A stretch of DNA of 14,745 nucleotides. It comes from Acidobacteriota bacterium (GTDB lineage: Bacteria; Acidobacteriota; Terriglobia; Bryobacterales; Bryobacteraceae). The notes under the pieces were generated by a model. The model did not search any database and was not told the origin of the DNA. It was given only the letters and a program-made list of their open reading frames with translations. The stretch covers positions 3,416 through 18,160 of the forward strand of contig QHXU01000199.1 of the NCBI GenBank assembly GCA_003223065.1, given 5' to 3'. Shown here one piece after another: positions 6,926-13,714 of this stretch (positions within the stretch are counted from its first letter, which is position 1; the number at the start of each line of letters is the position of its first letter). The translations under genes were made by a program, and so were the position numbers.

Positions 6926-6956
6926 GGGGTCCGTCCTGCGGGGCGGCCCCTTTCTT
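6926..6956 (+). terminator. Probable intrinsic terminator after the bshC-aldolase-GYD group
   Basis: GGGGtCCG at 6926-6933 pairs with CGGCCCC at 6944-6950 (one bulged T, 10-base loop), followed directly by TTTCTT. The U-run is short. It sits 10 bp after the GYD stop and overlaps the natural TAA of the convergent propeller gene. Read the other way there is no T-run, so it should work only on the plus strand. Confidence 0.5.
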
Positions 6957-7050
6957 ACGGCTTCTCGCCGACCGCGAAAACGTGCTTCCGGCCGCGCATA
7001 TAAAGCACGCCATCTGAAATCGCCGGAGTGGCCATGACCGTCTCGCCAAG
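6955..7050 (-). pseudogene. Detached C-terminal end of the PQQ-like propeller gene, beyond an in-frame TAG
   Basis: Directly after the TAG at 7051-7053, in the same frame, 31 sense codons continue to a TAA at 6955-6957: LGETVMATPAISDGVLYMRG and then RKHVFAVGEKP. This is the pattern that closes PQQ-like propeller proteins (a last blade strand of the form ATPAISDGVLY-R-HVFAVG). It is therefore the original C-terminus of the upstream gene, separated by one nonsense codon. Without readthrough it would not be translated, unless from the internal ATG at 7033-7035, which lacks a clear Shine-Dalgarno. Confidence 0.85.
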
Positions 7051-8280
7051 CTAGTTCCTCGCGAGCGGCGTGTATTGGCCGCCCAACGCCAGAACGTGCG
7101 TGTAGCCTTCTTCATTCGTGATATAGAGACGGCCGCCTGCGGTCACCGGAGAACTCGAGAATCCGGACGTCCCTTCGCCGAGGCGCTGCTGATAAAGCTT
7201 CTCGCCGGTCGCTAACTGGTACACGGTAAGGATGCCGTTGTCGAAACAAAAATAAGCCAGGCTGTTGTGGAGCAGCGGCGTCTGCATGTAGTTTCCCGCG
7301 CGCTCCACTGACCAGGCGATGCTGGTGTGATTCTCCGTAATATCCCCCGAAGCGTCTGTACGGATGGCATAGATAGGCCGCCTCTGGCCGTGTGCGTTTG
7401 TGATGACGATCAAACCGTCCGAGTAAACAGGAGTTGGGACCGGAATATCGCCGCCTCCGGTGAGCTTCCAGAGTTCTTTGCCGGTTTTGAAATCGTAACC
7501 CCCGATGTGCTTCCATCCGTTGACCACAACCTGAACACCCTTGGCGCCGTTCGCGGTGTAAGGAACAACAGCCGGAGTGCCGAACGTGGGCACGTCGTTT
7601 CGCGGCGTACGCCAAAGTTCCTTTCCAGTGACCACGTCCAGGGCCGTCACGAACGAGTTCTTTTGCACATCGGCCTGAATGATTACCACGCCATCATGAA
7701 TGATCGGCGAACTGGCGAATCCCCACTGCGCGTCCGGAACCATGTAGAATCCGGAATCCAGAACGCCGAAATCTTTTTTCCATAACAGCTTTCCATCAAG
7801 GTCGTAGGCAAAGAGCCCTTCCGAGCCGAACGAGACGATCAGGCGCTTGCCGTCGGTGGCCGGAGTCGGGTTCGCGTGTGTGGATTTGGGATGGCGCTTG
7901 ATCTTGGGCTGCCCGCTGGCCGCGGTGCGCTGCCACAGAATCTTGCCCGACTTTCGATCCAGGCAATAAACGTTGAAGCTTTGCGGTCCCTCTCCCTCCA
8001 CCGGCTTGATGTCGCCATACAGGCCGACTTTCAGCGAAGGATCACCGCTTTCGGGAACGGCGCTGGTGATGAACACGCGGTCGCCCCAGACGATCGGGCT
8101 CGAGTGGCCCAGCCCAGGGATTTCTGTCTTCCAGCGAATGTTCTTCCCAGACTCCCCGTTCCATTCGACCGGAGGCGATCCGGCGCCAGCGCCGCTGGCC
8201 GATGGTCCTCGAAACTGCGGCCAATCCGAATCCGATGCGAAGGCGGCCAAAGCGAACAGGAGCGTCGTCGAAAGATTCAT
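7051..8280 (-). CDS. Exported PQQ-binding-like beta-propeller protein, C-terminus cut by TAG
   Basis: A 409-residue predicted periplasmic protein. Residues 1-16 form a short signal peptide (MNLSTTLLFALAAFAS), followed by DWPQFRGP at 19-26, typical of this family. Propeller repeats recur with the G-K-x-L-W pattern: KSGKILWQRT, DGKLLWKKDFG, VTGKELWRTP, KTGKELWKLTG and ATGEKLYQQR. Relatives are exported pyrrolo-quinoline quinone-like repeat proteins of mostly unknown role; quinoprotein dehydrogenase ligands are not evident, so an enzyme activity is not claimed. The frame ends at TAG 7051-7053, but the family-type ending continues in frame for 31 more codons, so the last strand needed to close the ring is probably missing. 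Rest of the frame is intact, suggesting a recent mutation, a sequencing error, or readthrough. It lies 9 bp after the metallophosphoesterase gene. Confidence 0.9.
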   Translation of the reverse strand: MNLSTTLLFALAAFASDSDWPQFRGPSASGAGAGSPPVEWNGESGKNIRWKTEIPGLGHSSPIVWGDRVFITSAVPESGDPSLKVGLYGDIKPVEGEGPQSFNVYCLDRKSGKILWQRTAASGQPKIKRHPKSTHANPTPATDGKRLIVSFGSEGLFAYDLDGKLLWKKDFGVLDSGFYMVPDAQWGFASSPIIHDGVVIIQADVQKNSFVTALDVVTGKELWRTPRNDVPTFGTPAVVPYTANGAKGVQVVVNGWKHIGGYDFKTGKELWKLTGGGDIPVPTPVYSDGLIVITNAHGQRRPIYAIRTDASGDITENHTSIAWSVERAGNYMQTPLLHNSLAYFCFDNGILTVYQLATGEKLYQQRLGEGTSGFSSSPVTAGGRLYITNEEGYTHVLALGGQYTPLARN

Positions 8281-8289
8281 GAACTCAGT

Positions 8290-9144
8290 TTACTGCGTGG
8301 TGGCTGCCTTGCCCTTTTCGACCAGGCCGGTCTTGCCCCAGTCCTTCGGCCTCGTGATACGGCCCTGCCCGTATGGCGGCTTCAGTTCTTTTATCAGAAA
8401 GTCGACGTCCTTTCCCCGCACGTCCACCAGCGTATGCGCGAAAAACCAGCCGTCTTCGTATTTCCTGGACGCGCGCAGGTTCCCGCCGGAACTCGCCATC
8501 GACAGGTACGTCACGCCTTCCAGGTCGGCATGCAGCATCTGGTGGATGTGGCCCGCGATCACATACCGGACCCCGTATTTCTTCGCCAGTTGATGCACCG
8601 CAAAGTGTGGATTGTTGAATACGACATCGAAAATCCAGGATGGCCGGTGCGAGACGATGAATTTCAACGGTTGTGCGGCGTGCGCCTGGAGGTCTTTGTC
8701 TAAAAACGCCAGTTCCTCCACCGAAAATTGTTCGCTCCGGCTGTTGTCCAGGATCGTGAAGTGGGCCTGGCCATAGTCAAAACTGTAGTGCACCGGATGA
8801 CCCGAATATTTGCGGAACAGCGCCTCCGACCGCGCCGACCAGATATCGTGGTTTCCGGGCGCGAGATAGAGCGGGAACCGGCGATAAGGGGTCAGGATCC
8901 GCTGTATCTCCTGCCACTCTGCGTCCGCGGTGGCGTCGTTCAAGCCTTGAATCGTGTCTCCGACAGTAACCACGAAAGCGGGATGGTCGGCGGCAGTTTC
9001 CTTCCACACGCGCTCATACACTCCCGGCTGTGTCTCGCCGGTCCGGTCGCCCAGGATCACAAATTGGAACGATCCGGGGTCCGCCGCTCCGGAGATTCCC
9101 GCAAGAGCGGCTACGAACGCTGCTATGAAAATAAATCTACGCAT
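8290..9144 (-). CDS. Exported calcineurin-like metallophosphoesterase
   Basis: A 284-residue protein with a signal peptide (MRRFIFIAAFVAALAGISGA, cleavage near A20-A21). It has the five metallophosphoesterase blocks in order: LGDRTG (D33), VGDTIQG (D63), PGNHD (N98, H99), VSHRPSW (H166) and AGHIHQ (H199, H201). The first block is D-R-T rather than the common D-x-H, so one metal ligand differs; this GDRTG form recurs in exported members. It would hydrolyse phosphomonoesters or diesters in the periplasm using two metal ions; the substrate is unknown. The C-terminal lysine-rich tail (KGKAATTQ) has no recognised domain. The gene starts 8 bp after the asparaginase-like stop and ends 9 bp before the propeller gene, so all three probably share one mRNA. 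Confidence 0.93.
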   Translation of the reverse strand: MRRFIFIAAFVAALAGISGAADPGSFQFVILGDRTGETQPGVYERVWKETAADHPAFVVTVGDTIQGLNDATADAEWQEIQRILTPYRRFPLYLAPGNHDIWSARSEALFRKYSGHPVHYSFDYGQAHFTILDNSRSEQFSVEELAFLDKDLQAHAAQPLKFIVSHRPSWIFDVVFNNPHFAVHQLAKKYGVRYVIAGHIHQMLHADLEGVTYLSMASSGGNLRASRKYEDGWFFAHTLVDVRGKDVDFLIKELKPPYGQGRITRPKDWGKTGLVEKGKAATTQ

Positions 9145-9152
9145 TCAAATTC

Positions 9153-9653
9153 TCAGTCCGTCCAAACGAATCGCGCCCGCTCGCGGTCCTTGCGAACTCG
9201 ATCCACCGGGAACGCCTGGTTGTGCATCACGATGTAAATTCCTGGCGCAAGCACGCGTGCTGCGAAGAAACTCTCCGTCAGGTTCTGCAATCCGTCGCTG
9301 GATTCGAACCCAAGCGGCGTCATGGCGCCGGTGAGCACAATCGGATGTTTCAGCCCGGCCAGTGCGGTCTTGAGATAGAGCCCTGTCTCAATCATTGTGT
9401 CCGTGCCGTGCGTGATGACAACGGGAGCGTCGAGGCGCTCGCGCACGGCTTCGAGCACCCGGCAGCGGTCGGCGTCGGTCATCTCCAGGCTATCCTTGTT
9501 CATGAGCCGCGTCGTGGCGATTTCCGTGTCAGGCAGCCGGAGGCGCCCCAGATAGGGCTCGATCTTGCTGTCCCGGTTCTCAACTGCACCTTGTTGCTCG
9601 GAATAGACTTTTTCGATGGTCCCGCCGGTCGTGATGACGTGGATCTTCTGCAT
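9153..9653 (-). CDS. Single-domain L-asparaginase-like protein
   Basis: A 166-residue protein covering only the N-terminal domain of the bacterial type I/II asparaginase fold. Catalytic residues of that domain are in place: T12 in TTGGTIEK (nucleophile position), T84-D85 in THGTDTM, and K102 in LKHPIVLTGAMTP, followed by ESSDG. Full asparaginases are about 330 residues, with a C-terminal domain that completes the active site of a neighbouring subunit; here the frame stops after FVWTD. Short asparaginase-domain proteins of this size occur in other bacteria as far as I recall, so this looks natural, not broken. No signal peptide is seen, so it is cytoplasmic, unlike the two exported proteins encoded after it. 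Amidohydrolase activity on asparagine is an inference. The ATG at 9651-9653 is 51 bp from the divergent copper chaperone gene. Confidence 0.88.
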   Translation of the reverse strand: MQKIHVITTGGTIEKVYSEQQGAVENRDSKIEPYLGRLRLPDTEIATTRLMNKDSLEMTDADRCRVLEAVRERLDAPVVITHGTDTMIETGLYLKTALAGLKHPIVLTGAMTPLGFESSDGLQNLTESFFAARVLAPGIYIVMHNQAFPVDRVRKDRERARFVWTD

Positions 9654-9692
9654 CTCGAAGCATTTCCCATCCTAACCCGAAGCCCTGGCATC

Positions 9693-9698
9693 TAAGAT
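9693..9698 (+). promoter_or_regulatory. Candidate -10 element for the copper chaperone gene
   Basis: TAAGAT lies seven bases before the ATG at 9705, so transcription from it would begin at or next to the start codon (leaderless mRNA). No good -35 hexamer is seen 16-18 bp upstream. The alternative is a leadered transcript using GGTGG at 9699-9703, although that leaves almost no spacing. I see no recognisable CueR/CopY operator. Confidence 0.25.
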
Positions 9699-9704
9699 GG
9701 TGGT

Positions 9705-9899
9705 ATGAAAATAGTGATCCAGGGAATGCACTGCGACGCATGCGTGCGGCGCGTGCGCAACGCGCTCGAAAAAGTGCCCGAGGCGCAGGTGCAGAAGGTC
9801 GAGGTTGGCTCGGCCGTGGTGGGAGTGGATCCCTCCCGCGAGACGGCGGTGCTCGAAGCCGTGCGCAAGGCCGGCTACGAGCCAAGAAAGGCGGAATGA
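9705..9899 (+). CDS. copZ: CopZ-like copper chaperone (HMA domain)
   Basis: A 64-residue single heavy-metal-associated domain with the metal site M8-H-C10-D-A-C13 and the beta-alpha-beta-beta-alpha-beta pattern ending KAGYEPRKAE. Such proteins carry Cu(+) in the cytoplasm and hand it to a CopA ATPase. The stop TGA overlaps the ATG of the ATPase gene (ATGA at 9896-9899), so translation is probably coupled, which strongly supports a chaperone-transporter pair. His replaces the more usual Thr/Ser in MxCxxC; copper is still the likeliest metal given the partner. Mercury (MerP-like) binding is less likely since no mer genes are present. Confidence 0.9.
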   Translation: MKIVIQGMHCDACVRRVRNALEKVPEAQVQKVEVGSAVVGVDPSRETAVLEAVRKAGYEPRKAE

Positions 9900-12037
9900 A
9901 ACAGTCGGTCACCATCGATGTCACCGGCATGACCTGCGCGGCGTGCCAGTCGCATGTGCAGCGCGCTCTCGAGCAGACGCCCGGTGTCGAGAAGGCCGCA
10001 GTCAACCTGATGACCGGCCAGGCGATGGTGGCTTTCGACCCACAAGCGGTAGCCCCCGCGGCGCTGATCGAGGCGATTCGAGAGACCGGTTACGGCGCGG
10101 AGCTGCCGTCGGCCGGCCGCAGCGCCTTCGAAGAGCAGGAGGAACGCGAGCGCGCCCAATCTGAGGAAGCGCGCGAACTCGGCATCAAGGCGTTGGTCAG
10201 CCTCGCCCTGGGCGGACTGGCGATGTGGCTCTCGATGCGTTCTATGGACCAACCCCTTGTTCAGTACCTGCTGCTTGGTCTCACTCTATTTGTGATGGCC
10301 TGGGCCGGGCGAAAAATTTTCGCCGGCGCGTGGACCGCCGCGCGCCACGGCTCGGCGGACATGAATGCGCTGGTGGCACTCGGTACGAGCGCTGCGTTCC
10401 TGTATTCGCTTGCCGTGACGCTTGTCCCCAGCTACTTCCACTCGCACGGCATCAGGCCGAACGTCTATTACGAAGCGGCCATCCTGATTCTGGCGTTCAT
10501 CGTCTCCGGCCGCGCCCTGGAAGCTCGCGCCAAACGGCGCACGACCAGCGCGCTGCGTAAGCTGACCGGACTTCAGGCTTCGACCGCCCGGGTCGCCCGC
10601 GATGGCGGCGACGTCGATCTCCCCGTAGCCGAACTGCGGCGAGGCGATATCATCATCGTCCGCCCTGGCGAAAAGCTTCCGGTTGATGGCGACGTCATCG
10701 ACGGTTCGAGCTATATAGACGAATCGATGCTCACCGGCGAGCCGGCGCCCGTCGAAAAGCGCCCCGGCGCTTCCGTCGTGGGCGGCACGCTCAACCGGAC
10801 AGGCAGCTTTCGCTATCGCGCCACCACGCTCGGCGAAGCAAGCGTTTTGGCGCGGATCGTGAAGCTGATGCGAGAAGCTCAGGCTTCGCGCGCTCCGATC
10901 GAGCGGCTGGCGGATCGCATCAGCGGTGTGTTTGTACCGATCGTACTGGCGCTCGCCGCGCTGACATTCAGCGGATGGATGTTCACCGGGGGAGGCGTCA
11001 CCAAGGCAGCCGTGGCCGCTGTAGCCGTGTTGATCGTCGCCTGCCCGTGCGCCATGGGGCTGGCTGTGCCCACGGCTGTGATGGTGGCCACTGGCCGGGG
11101 CGCCGAGATGGGCCTGCTCATCAAGGGCGGCGAGGCGCTCGAAAAGCTGCGGCAGATCGACACGATCGTGCTCGATAAGACCGGTACTGTGACCGAGGGG
11201 AGGCCGCGCGTAACCCAGGCGCACCTCGATGACGCTGCCTTGAGTTTGGCCGCGGCGGCCGAGCGCCGGTCCGAGCATCCCCTGGCGACCGCGGTGGTAG
11301 AGTTCGCCGAAAGCCGCGGCGTCGCGACTGCCCGCGCCGAGGATTTTCGAGCGATAGCCGGCCGGGGCGTACGGGCGCGAGTCGAGAATCACGAGGTTCT
11401 GGTGGGAAACCAGGCCTTCTTATCCGAAAACGGGGTGGATGGGGACGGCACGGCGCTTCTGGTCGCTATCGATGGCAAACTCGCAGGCACGGTCACGGTC
11501 GCCGATCCGATCCGGCAGAGTACGCAAACCGCCGTCCAGGAACTGCATCGCCTGGGGCTGGATGTTGTACTGCTGACGGGCGATCGGCTTGAAACCGCCA
11601 ATGAAATCGCTCGCAAAGCCGGGATTGAGCGCGTTGTCGCCGGCGTTTTACCCGACGGCAAAGTCTCTGAAATCCGGCGTTTGCAGGCGGAAGGCCACCG
11701 GGTCGCCATGGCCGGGGATGGAATCAATGACGCGCCCGCGCTAGCTCAGGCCGACATCGGCTTCGCGATGGGGTCCGGAACCGACATCGCCATAGAGGCG
11801 GGCGACGTGACCCTGTTGCGCGCGGACCTGACGGCGGTCGCACAGGCGATCTGTCTATCGCGCGCGGCCTGGCGCGTGATGAAACAGAACCTGTTCTGGG
11901 CGTTGTTCTACAACGTCATCGCGATCCCCGCCGCGGCGCTCGGATTCCTGAGCCCGGTGATCGCGAGCGCCGCGATGGCGGGGAGTTCCGTAAGTGTTGT
12001 CTTCAACAGTCTCCGGTTGAAGCGCGTTCGAGTCTAA
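9896..12037 (+). CDS. copA: Cu(+)-exporting P1B-type ATPase CopA
   Basis: A 713-residue inner-membrane ATPase that pumps Cu(+) out of the cytoplasm. It has one N-terminal HMA domain (GMTCAAC, C14/C17), an acidic linker (78-93), membrane helices at about 97-115, 120-140, 155-180 and 190-208, the actuator motif LTGEP (279-283), CPC at 383-385 in the sixth helix, phosphorylated D427 in DKTGT, the SEHPL nucleotide site (459-463), TGDR (561-564) and GDGINDAP (607-614). The last helices carry YN (672-673) and MAGSS (694-698), the residues that mark Cu(+) specificity. The start is the ATG at 9896, overlapping the chaperone stop and preceded by GAAAGGCGGA; a longer open frame upstream is the chaperone gene read out of frame. 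Its stop codon overlaps the stop of the convergent membrane gene. Confidence 0.96.
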   Translation: MKQSVTIDVTGMTCAACQSHVQRALEQTPGVEKAAVNLMTGQAMVAFDPQAVAPAALIEAIRETGYGAELPSAGRSAFEEQEERERAQSEEARELGIKALVSLALGGLAMWLSMRSMDQPLVQYLLLGLTLFVMAWAGRKIFAGAWTAARHGSADMNALVALGTSAAFLYSLAVTLVPSYFHSHGIRPNVYYEAAILILAFIVSGRALEARAKRRTTSALRKLTGLQASTARVARDGGDVDLPVAELRRGDIIIVRPGEKLPVDGDVIDGSSYIDESMLTGEPAPVEKRPGASVVGGTLNRTGSFRYRATTLGEASVLARIVKLMREAQASRAPIERLADRISGVFVPIVLALAALTFSGWMFTGGGVTKAAVAAVAVLIVACPCAMGLAVPTAVMVATGRGAEMGLLIKGGEALEKLRQIDTIVLDKTGTVTEGRPRVTQAHLDDAALSLAAAAERRSEHPLATAVVEFAESRGVATARAEDFRAIAGRGVRARVENHEVLVGNQAFLSENGVDGDGTALLVAIDGKLAGTVTVADPIRQSTQTAVQELHRLGLDVVLLTGDRLETANEIARKAGIERVVAGVLPDGKVSEIRRLQAEGHRVAMAGDGINDAPALAQADIGFAMGSGTDIAIEAGDVTLLRADLTAVAQAICLSRAAWRVMKQNLFWALFYNVIAIPAAALGFLSPVIASAAMAGSSVSVVFNSLRLKRVRV

Positions 12038-12492
12038 GCCGCCATAGCGGGTTTGGCCGCCATGCCTTCGTCTTCCTTGTAAACCGCCGCTCCAGCAACG
12101 CCCGCCACGATCGTTTCAATCAGCCCCACCCCGATTCCGACGAGCGTCAATCCCACTGGAAACAGGTGCATAATCACCGGAACGGCGCTGCCAAGCAAAT
12201 ACGCCAGTGCCCACACCGCGATGCCGGCGCAGGCTGCCGTCCTCGGCCCTGCGCCATAGCGGGGCCGGATGGCAGCGTACAGCCATACCATCAAAAGACC
12301 CGCCGCGAGTCCCCACAAATTGAACGCAATGATCTGTTTAACCGACATCACGCCCGTCTTGCCGAGCCCCGCCATGACTTCTTCCCACTGTTTGCTCAAA
12401 ATGGCGCCGTTGAGCACCCCTTCAAAGAGGTCGATCACGATCCCCGCCACGATTCCGCCGAGGATTACGCGCCCTAAGTTAATCTTTCCCAT
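12034..12492 (-). CDS. Four-helix membrane protein, uncharacterised
   Basis: A 152-residue integral membrane protein with four likely helices at about residues 8-30, 52-74, 87-109 and 113-137, and a short cytosolic-like tail (YKEDEGMAAKPAMAA). Recognisable stretches are GRVILGGIVAGIVIDLFEGV, SKQWEEVM, WLYAAIRPRYGAGPRTA and AGIAVWALAYLLGS. I associate this pattern with a family of hypothetical proteins frequent in Acidobacteria, but know no function. The start ATG at 12490-12492 is chosen because AAAGGAGAG sits eight bases upstream; an open frame reaching 12759 has no such support and adds non-membrane, unstructured-looking sequence. A candidate promoter and a 16-bp palindrome lie upstream. 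Convergent with copA, with the stop codons overlapping; a role in copper resistance is not indicated by any metal motif. Confidence 0.85.
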   Translation of the reverse strand: MGKINLGRVILGGIVAGIVIDLFEGVLNGAILSKQWEEVMAGLGKTGVMSVKQIIAFNLWGLAAGLLMVWLYAAIRPRYGAGPRTAACAGIAVWALAYLLGSAVPVIMHLFPVGLTLVGIGVGLIETIVAGVAGAAVYKEDEGMAAKPAMAA

Positions 12493-12499
12493 TGGACAC

Positions 12500-12508
12500 A
12501 CTCTCCTT
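12500..12508 (-). promoter_or_regulatory. Strong ribosome binding site for the four-helix membrane gene
   Basis: On the minus strand AAAGGAGAG precedes the ATG at 12490-12492 by seven to eight bases. It is one of the two clearest Shine-Dalgarno sequences in the window and fixes the start. Confidence 0.75.
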
Positions 12509-12510
12509 TC

Positions 12511-12526
12511 CCGGTTTCGAAACCGG
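12511..12526. promoter_or_regulatory. Perfect 16-bp palindrome, possible operator
   Basis: CCGGTTTCGAAACCGG is its own reverse complement over 16 bases. It lies between the candidate promoter and the ribosome binding site of the four-helix membrane gene, where a repressor would block transcription. As RNA it would fold poorly because there is no loop, so a dimeric DNA-binding protein fits better. The regulator is unknown. Confidence 0.45.
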
Positions 12527-12535
12527 TGTCGAATG

Positions 12536-12564
12536 ATCTTAGTACCACTTTCCACGCAGTGCAA
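12536..12564 (-). promoter_or_regulatory. Candidate promoter for the four-helix membrane gene
   Basis: On the minus strand TTGCAC (12559-12564) is followed after exactly 17 bp by TAAGAT (12536-12541), which matches four of six -10 consensus positions. Transcription would start near 12529, immediately before the palindrome at 12511-12526. Confidence 0.35.
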
Positions 12565-12785
12565 GGGGTTTAATGGCAAACGCCCATGGGGTCCGAGCGT
12601 GCGCATCCTTCGACCGAGTTCGCGGACGTCATTCCAAACCACCCAGTCGCCGTTCGACTGCCTCTCATTTTCTGGAATTCGCTGCGCAACTGCACGAGTT
12701 ACCCGGGGCGGGCGTAGGGCAGCAGATCGATCAGCACAGAATGAAACCCAGACCGACAACTAATGTGTTAATAAGACCGGCCAAC

Positions 12786-12813
12786 TTCAAAAGCTAATTA
12801 CAGAGAGTATAAT
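12786..12813 (+). promoter_or_regulatory. Promoter candidate with perfect TATAAT for the VOC-SDR-cytochrome group
   Basis: TATAAT at 12808-12813 matches the consensus exactly, and TTCAAA at 12786-12791 is a possible -35 with a 16-bp spacer, below an AT-rich stretch. The start point predicted from this box is about 12820, next to the second ATG (12821). If it is used, the mRNA would be nearly leaderless and the first ATG (12812) would not be transcribed. Confidence 0.4.
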
Positions 12814-13714
12814 GCCGGCTATGTCCAGGACTCGATGCTCCGCATTTTGGATCGTTCCGATGCTTTCGGCCACAAGCGCGCTGGCGCAAACGGTGCCTGG
12901 AGCGCATTTCCACCACCTGCATCTGAATGCCACCGATCCAAAAGCAGCGATCGAGTTCTACACTAGCAAGTTCGACGCCGAGAAAGCCCGGTTCGCCGGC
13001 CTGATGGATGCAGTCTGGACGCAGAAAAGTTCGATCCTGTTCAGCAAGGTCAATACGCCTCCGCCCAGCGATATCGTCAGCACCGTTTGGCACTTCGGCT
13101 GGGGCGCCGAGGACATGAAGGAGACCTACCAGAAACAGCTGGACTCCGGCACCAAATTCCAGACGCCTATTACCGATATCAGCGACATTGGAGGGGGCGC
13201 CCAGATGGGCCGGTTCTTTTACGCCTACGTCGATGGCCCGGACCACGCGCTGATCGAGCTGAACACGGCCAACCATCACCGCTTCGGACATCTGCATCTG
13301 CTCAGCGAGGACCCTGTGGCCGCCGGAGCCTGGTACGCTAAGCACTTTGGCCAAACGCCACGCAGCAACCCGCAGGCGCGTATGTATCGCGGCGTGCAGA
13401 TCGGCCCGTCGGCGTCATTCGTGATGGACAACGTCAACGTCATCATCTATCCGGTCGAGTACGCCCGCACATCGAAGTGGGAAGCCTGGGAGAACCGCAA
13501 GACGTTCGAATCGACCAAGGGCCGGGTGGTGGATCACATCGGCATCAGCGTCGACAATCTGGACGATGCGATCGCGCGCTTGCGCAAGGAAGGGGTGGAG
13601 ATCACCGACGAGCCGAAATCCGCCGCGGGCGGCAAGATCAAGTACGCTTTCATCCAGGGGCCGGATAAGATGCGCATCGAAATCATCGAGGGCCACGCGC
13701 AAAAGGACCAGTAA
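12812..13714 (+). CDS. Exported two-domain VOC (glyoxalase-fold) protein
   Basis: A 300-residue protein of the vicinal oxygen chelate superfamily with a signal peptide (about residues 4-25, SALA before QTVPG). Domain 1 starts at HFHHLHLNATDPKAAIEFY (33-51) and ends at DHALIELN (144-151), with H35/H37, H94 and E149 as possible metal ligands. Domain 2 starts GHLHLLSEDPVAAGAWY (159-175) and ends RIEIIEG (288-294), with H160/H162, H242 and E290. VOC enzymes include glyoxalases, epimerases and extradiol dioxygenases; none can be named here. Export is unusual for this fold. An AGAGAG sits four bases before the first ATG (12812), but a perfect TATAAT overlaps that ATG, so the second ATG (12821, three residues shorter) may be the real start. 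The stop directly abuts the SDR start. Confidence 0.88.
   Translation: MPAMSRTRCSAFWIVPMLSATSALAQTVPGAHFHHLHLNATDPKAAIEFYTSKFDAEKARFAGLMDAVWTQKSSILFSKVNTPPPSDIVSTVWHFGWGAEDMKETYQKQLDSGTKFQTPITDISDIGGGAQMGRFFYAYVDGPDHALIELNTANHHRFGHLHLLSEDPVAAGAWYAKHFGQTPRSNPQARMYRGVQIGPSASFVMDNVNVIIYPVEYARTSKWEAWENRKTFESTKGRVVDHIGISVDNLDDAIARLRKEGVEITDEPKSAAGGKIKYAFIQGPDKMRIEIIEGHAQKDQ

Larger units (their letters stand above)
12493..12811. other. Gene-free divergent intergenic region
   Basis: About 320 bp separates the divergently transcribed four-helix membrane gene and VOC gene. Near the left end are the Shine-Dalgarno, palindrome and promoter candidate of the membrane gene; near the right end are an AT-rich stretch (about 12755-12810) and the TATAAT of the VOC gene. 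In between, about 12565-12750, open frames exist on both strands but none has a convincing start, ribosome site or protein-like composition, and I recognise no RNA gene there. Confidence 0.6.

Noticed and set aside
10286..11392. Minus-strand open frame of 368 codons inside copA
   Set aside because: It is a shadow of copA: the sequence is His/Arg/Gly-rich without domain features, and copA motifs span the whole interval.
12493..12759. N-terminal extension (89 codons) of the four-helix membrane gene
   Set aside because: The extension is not membrane-like, crosses the palindrome and promoter candidate, and is contradicted by the strong ribosome site before ATG 12490-12492.
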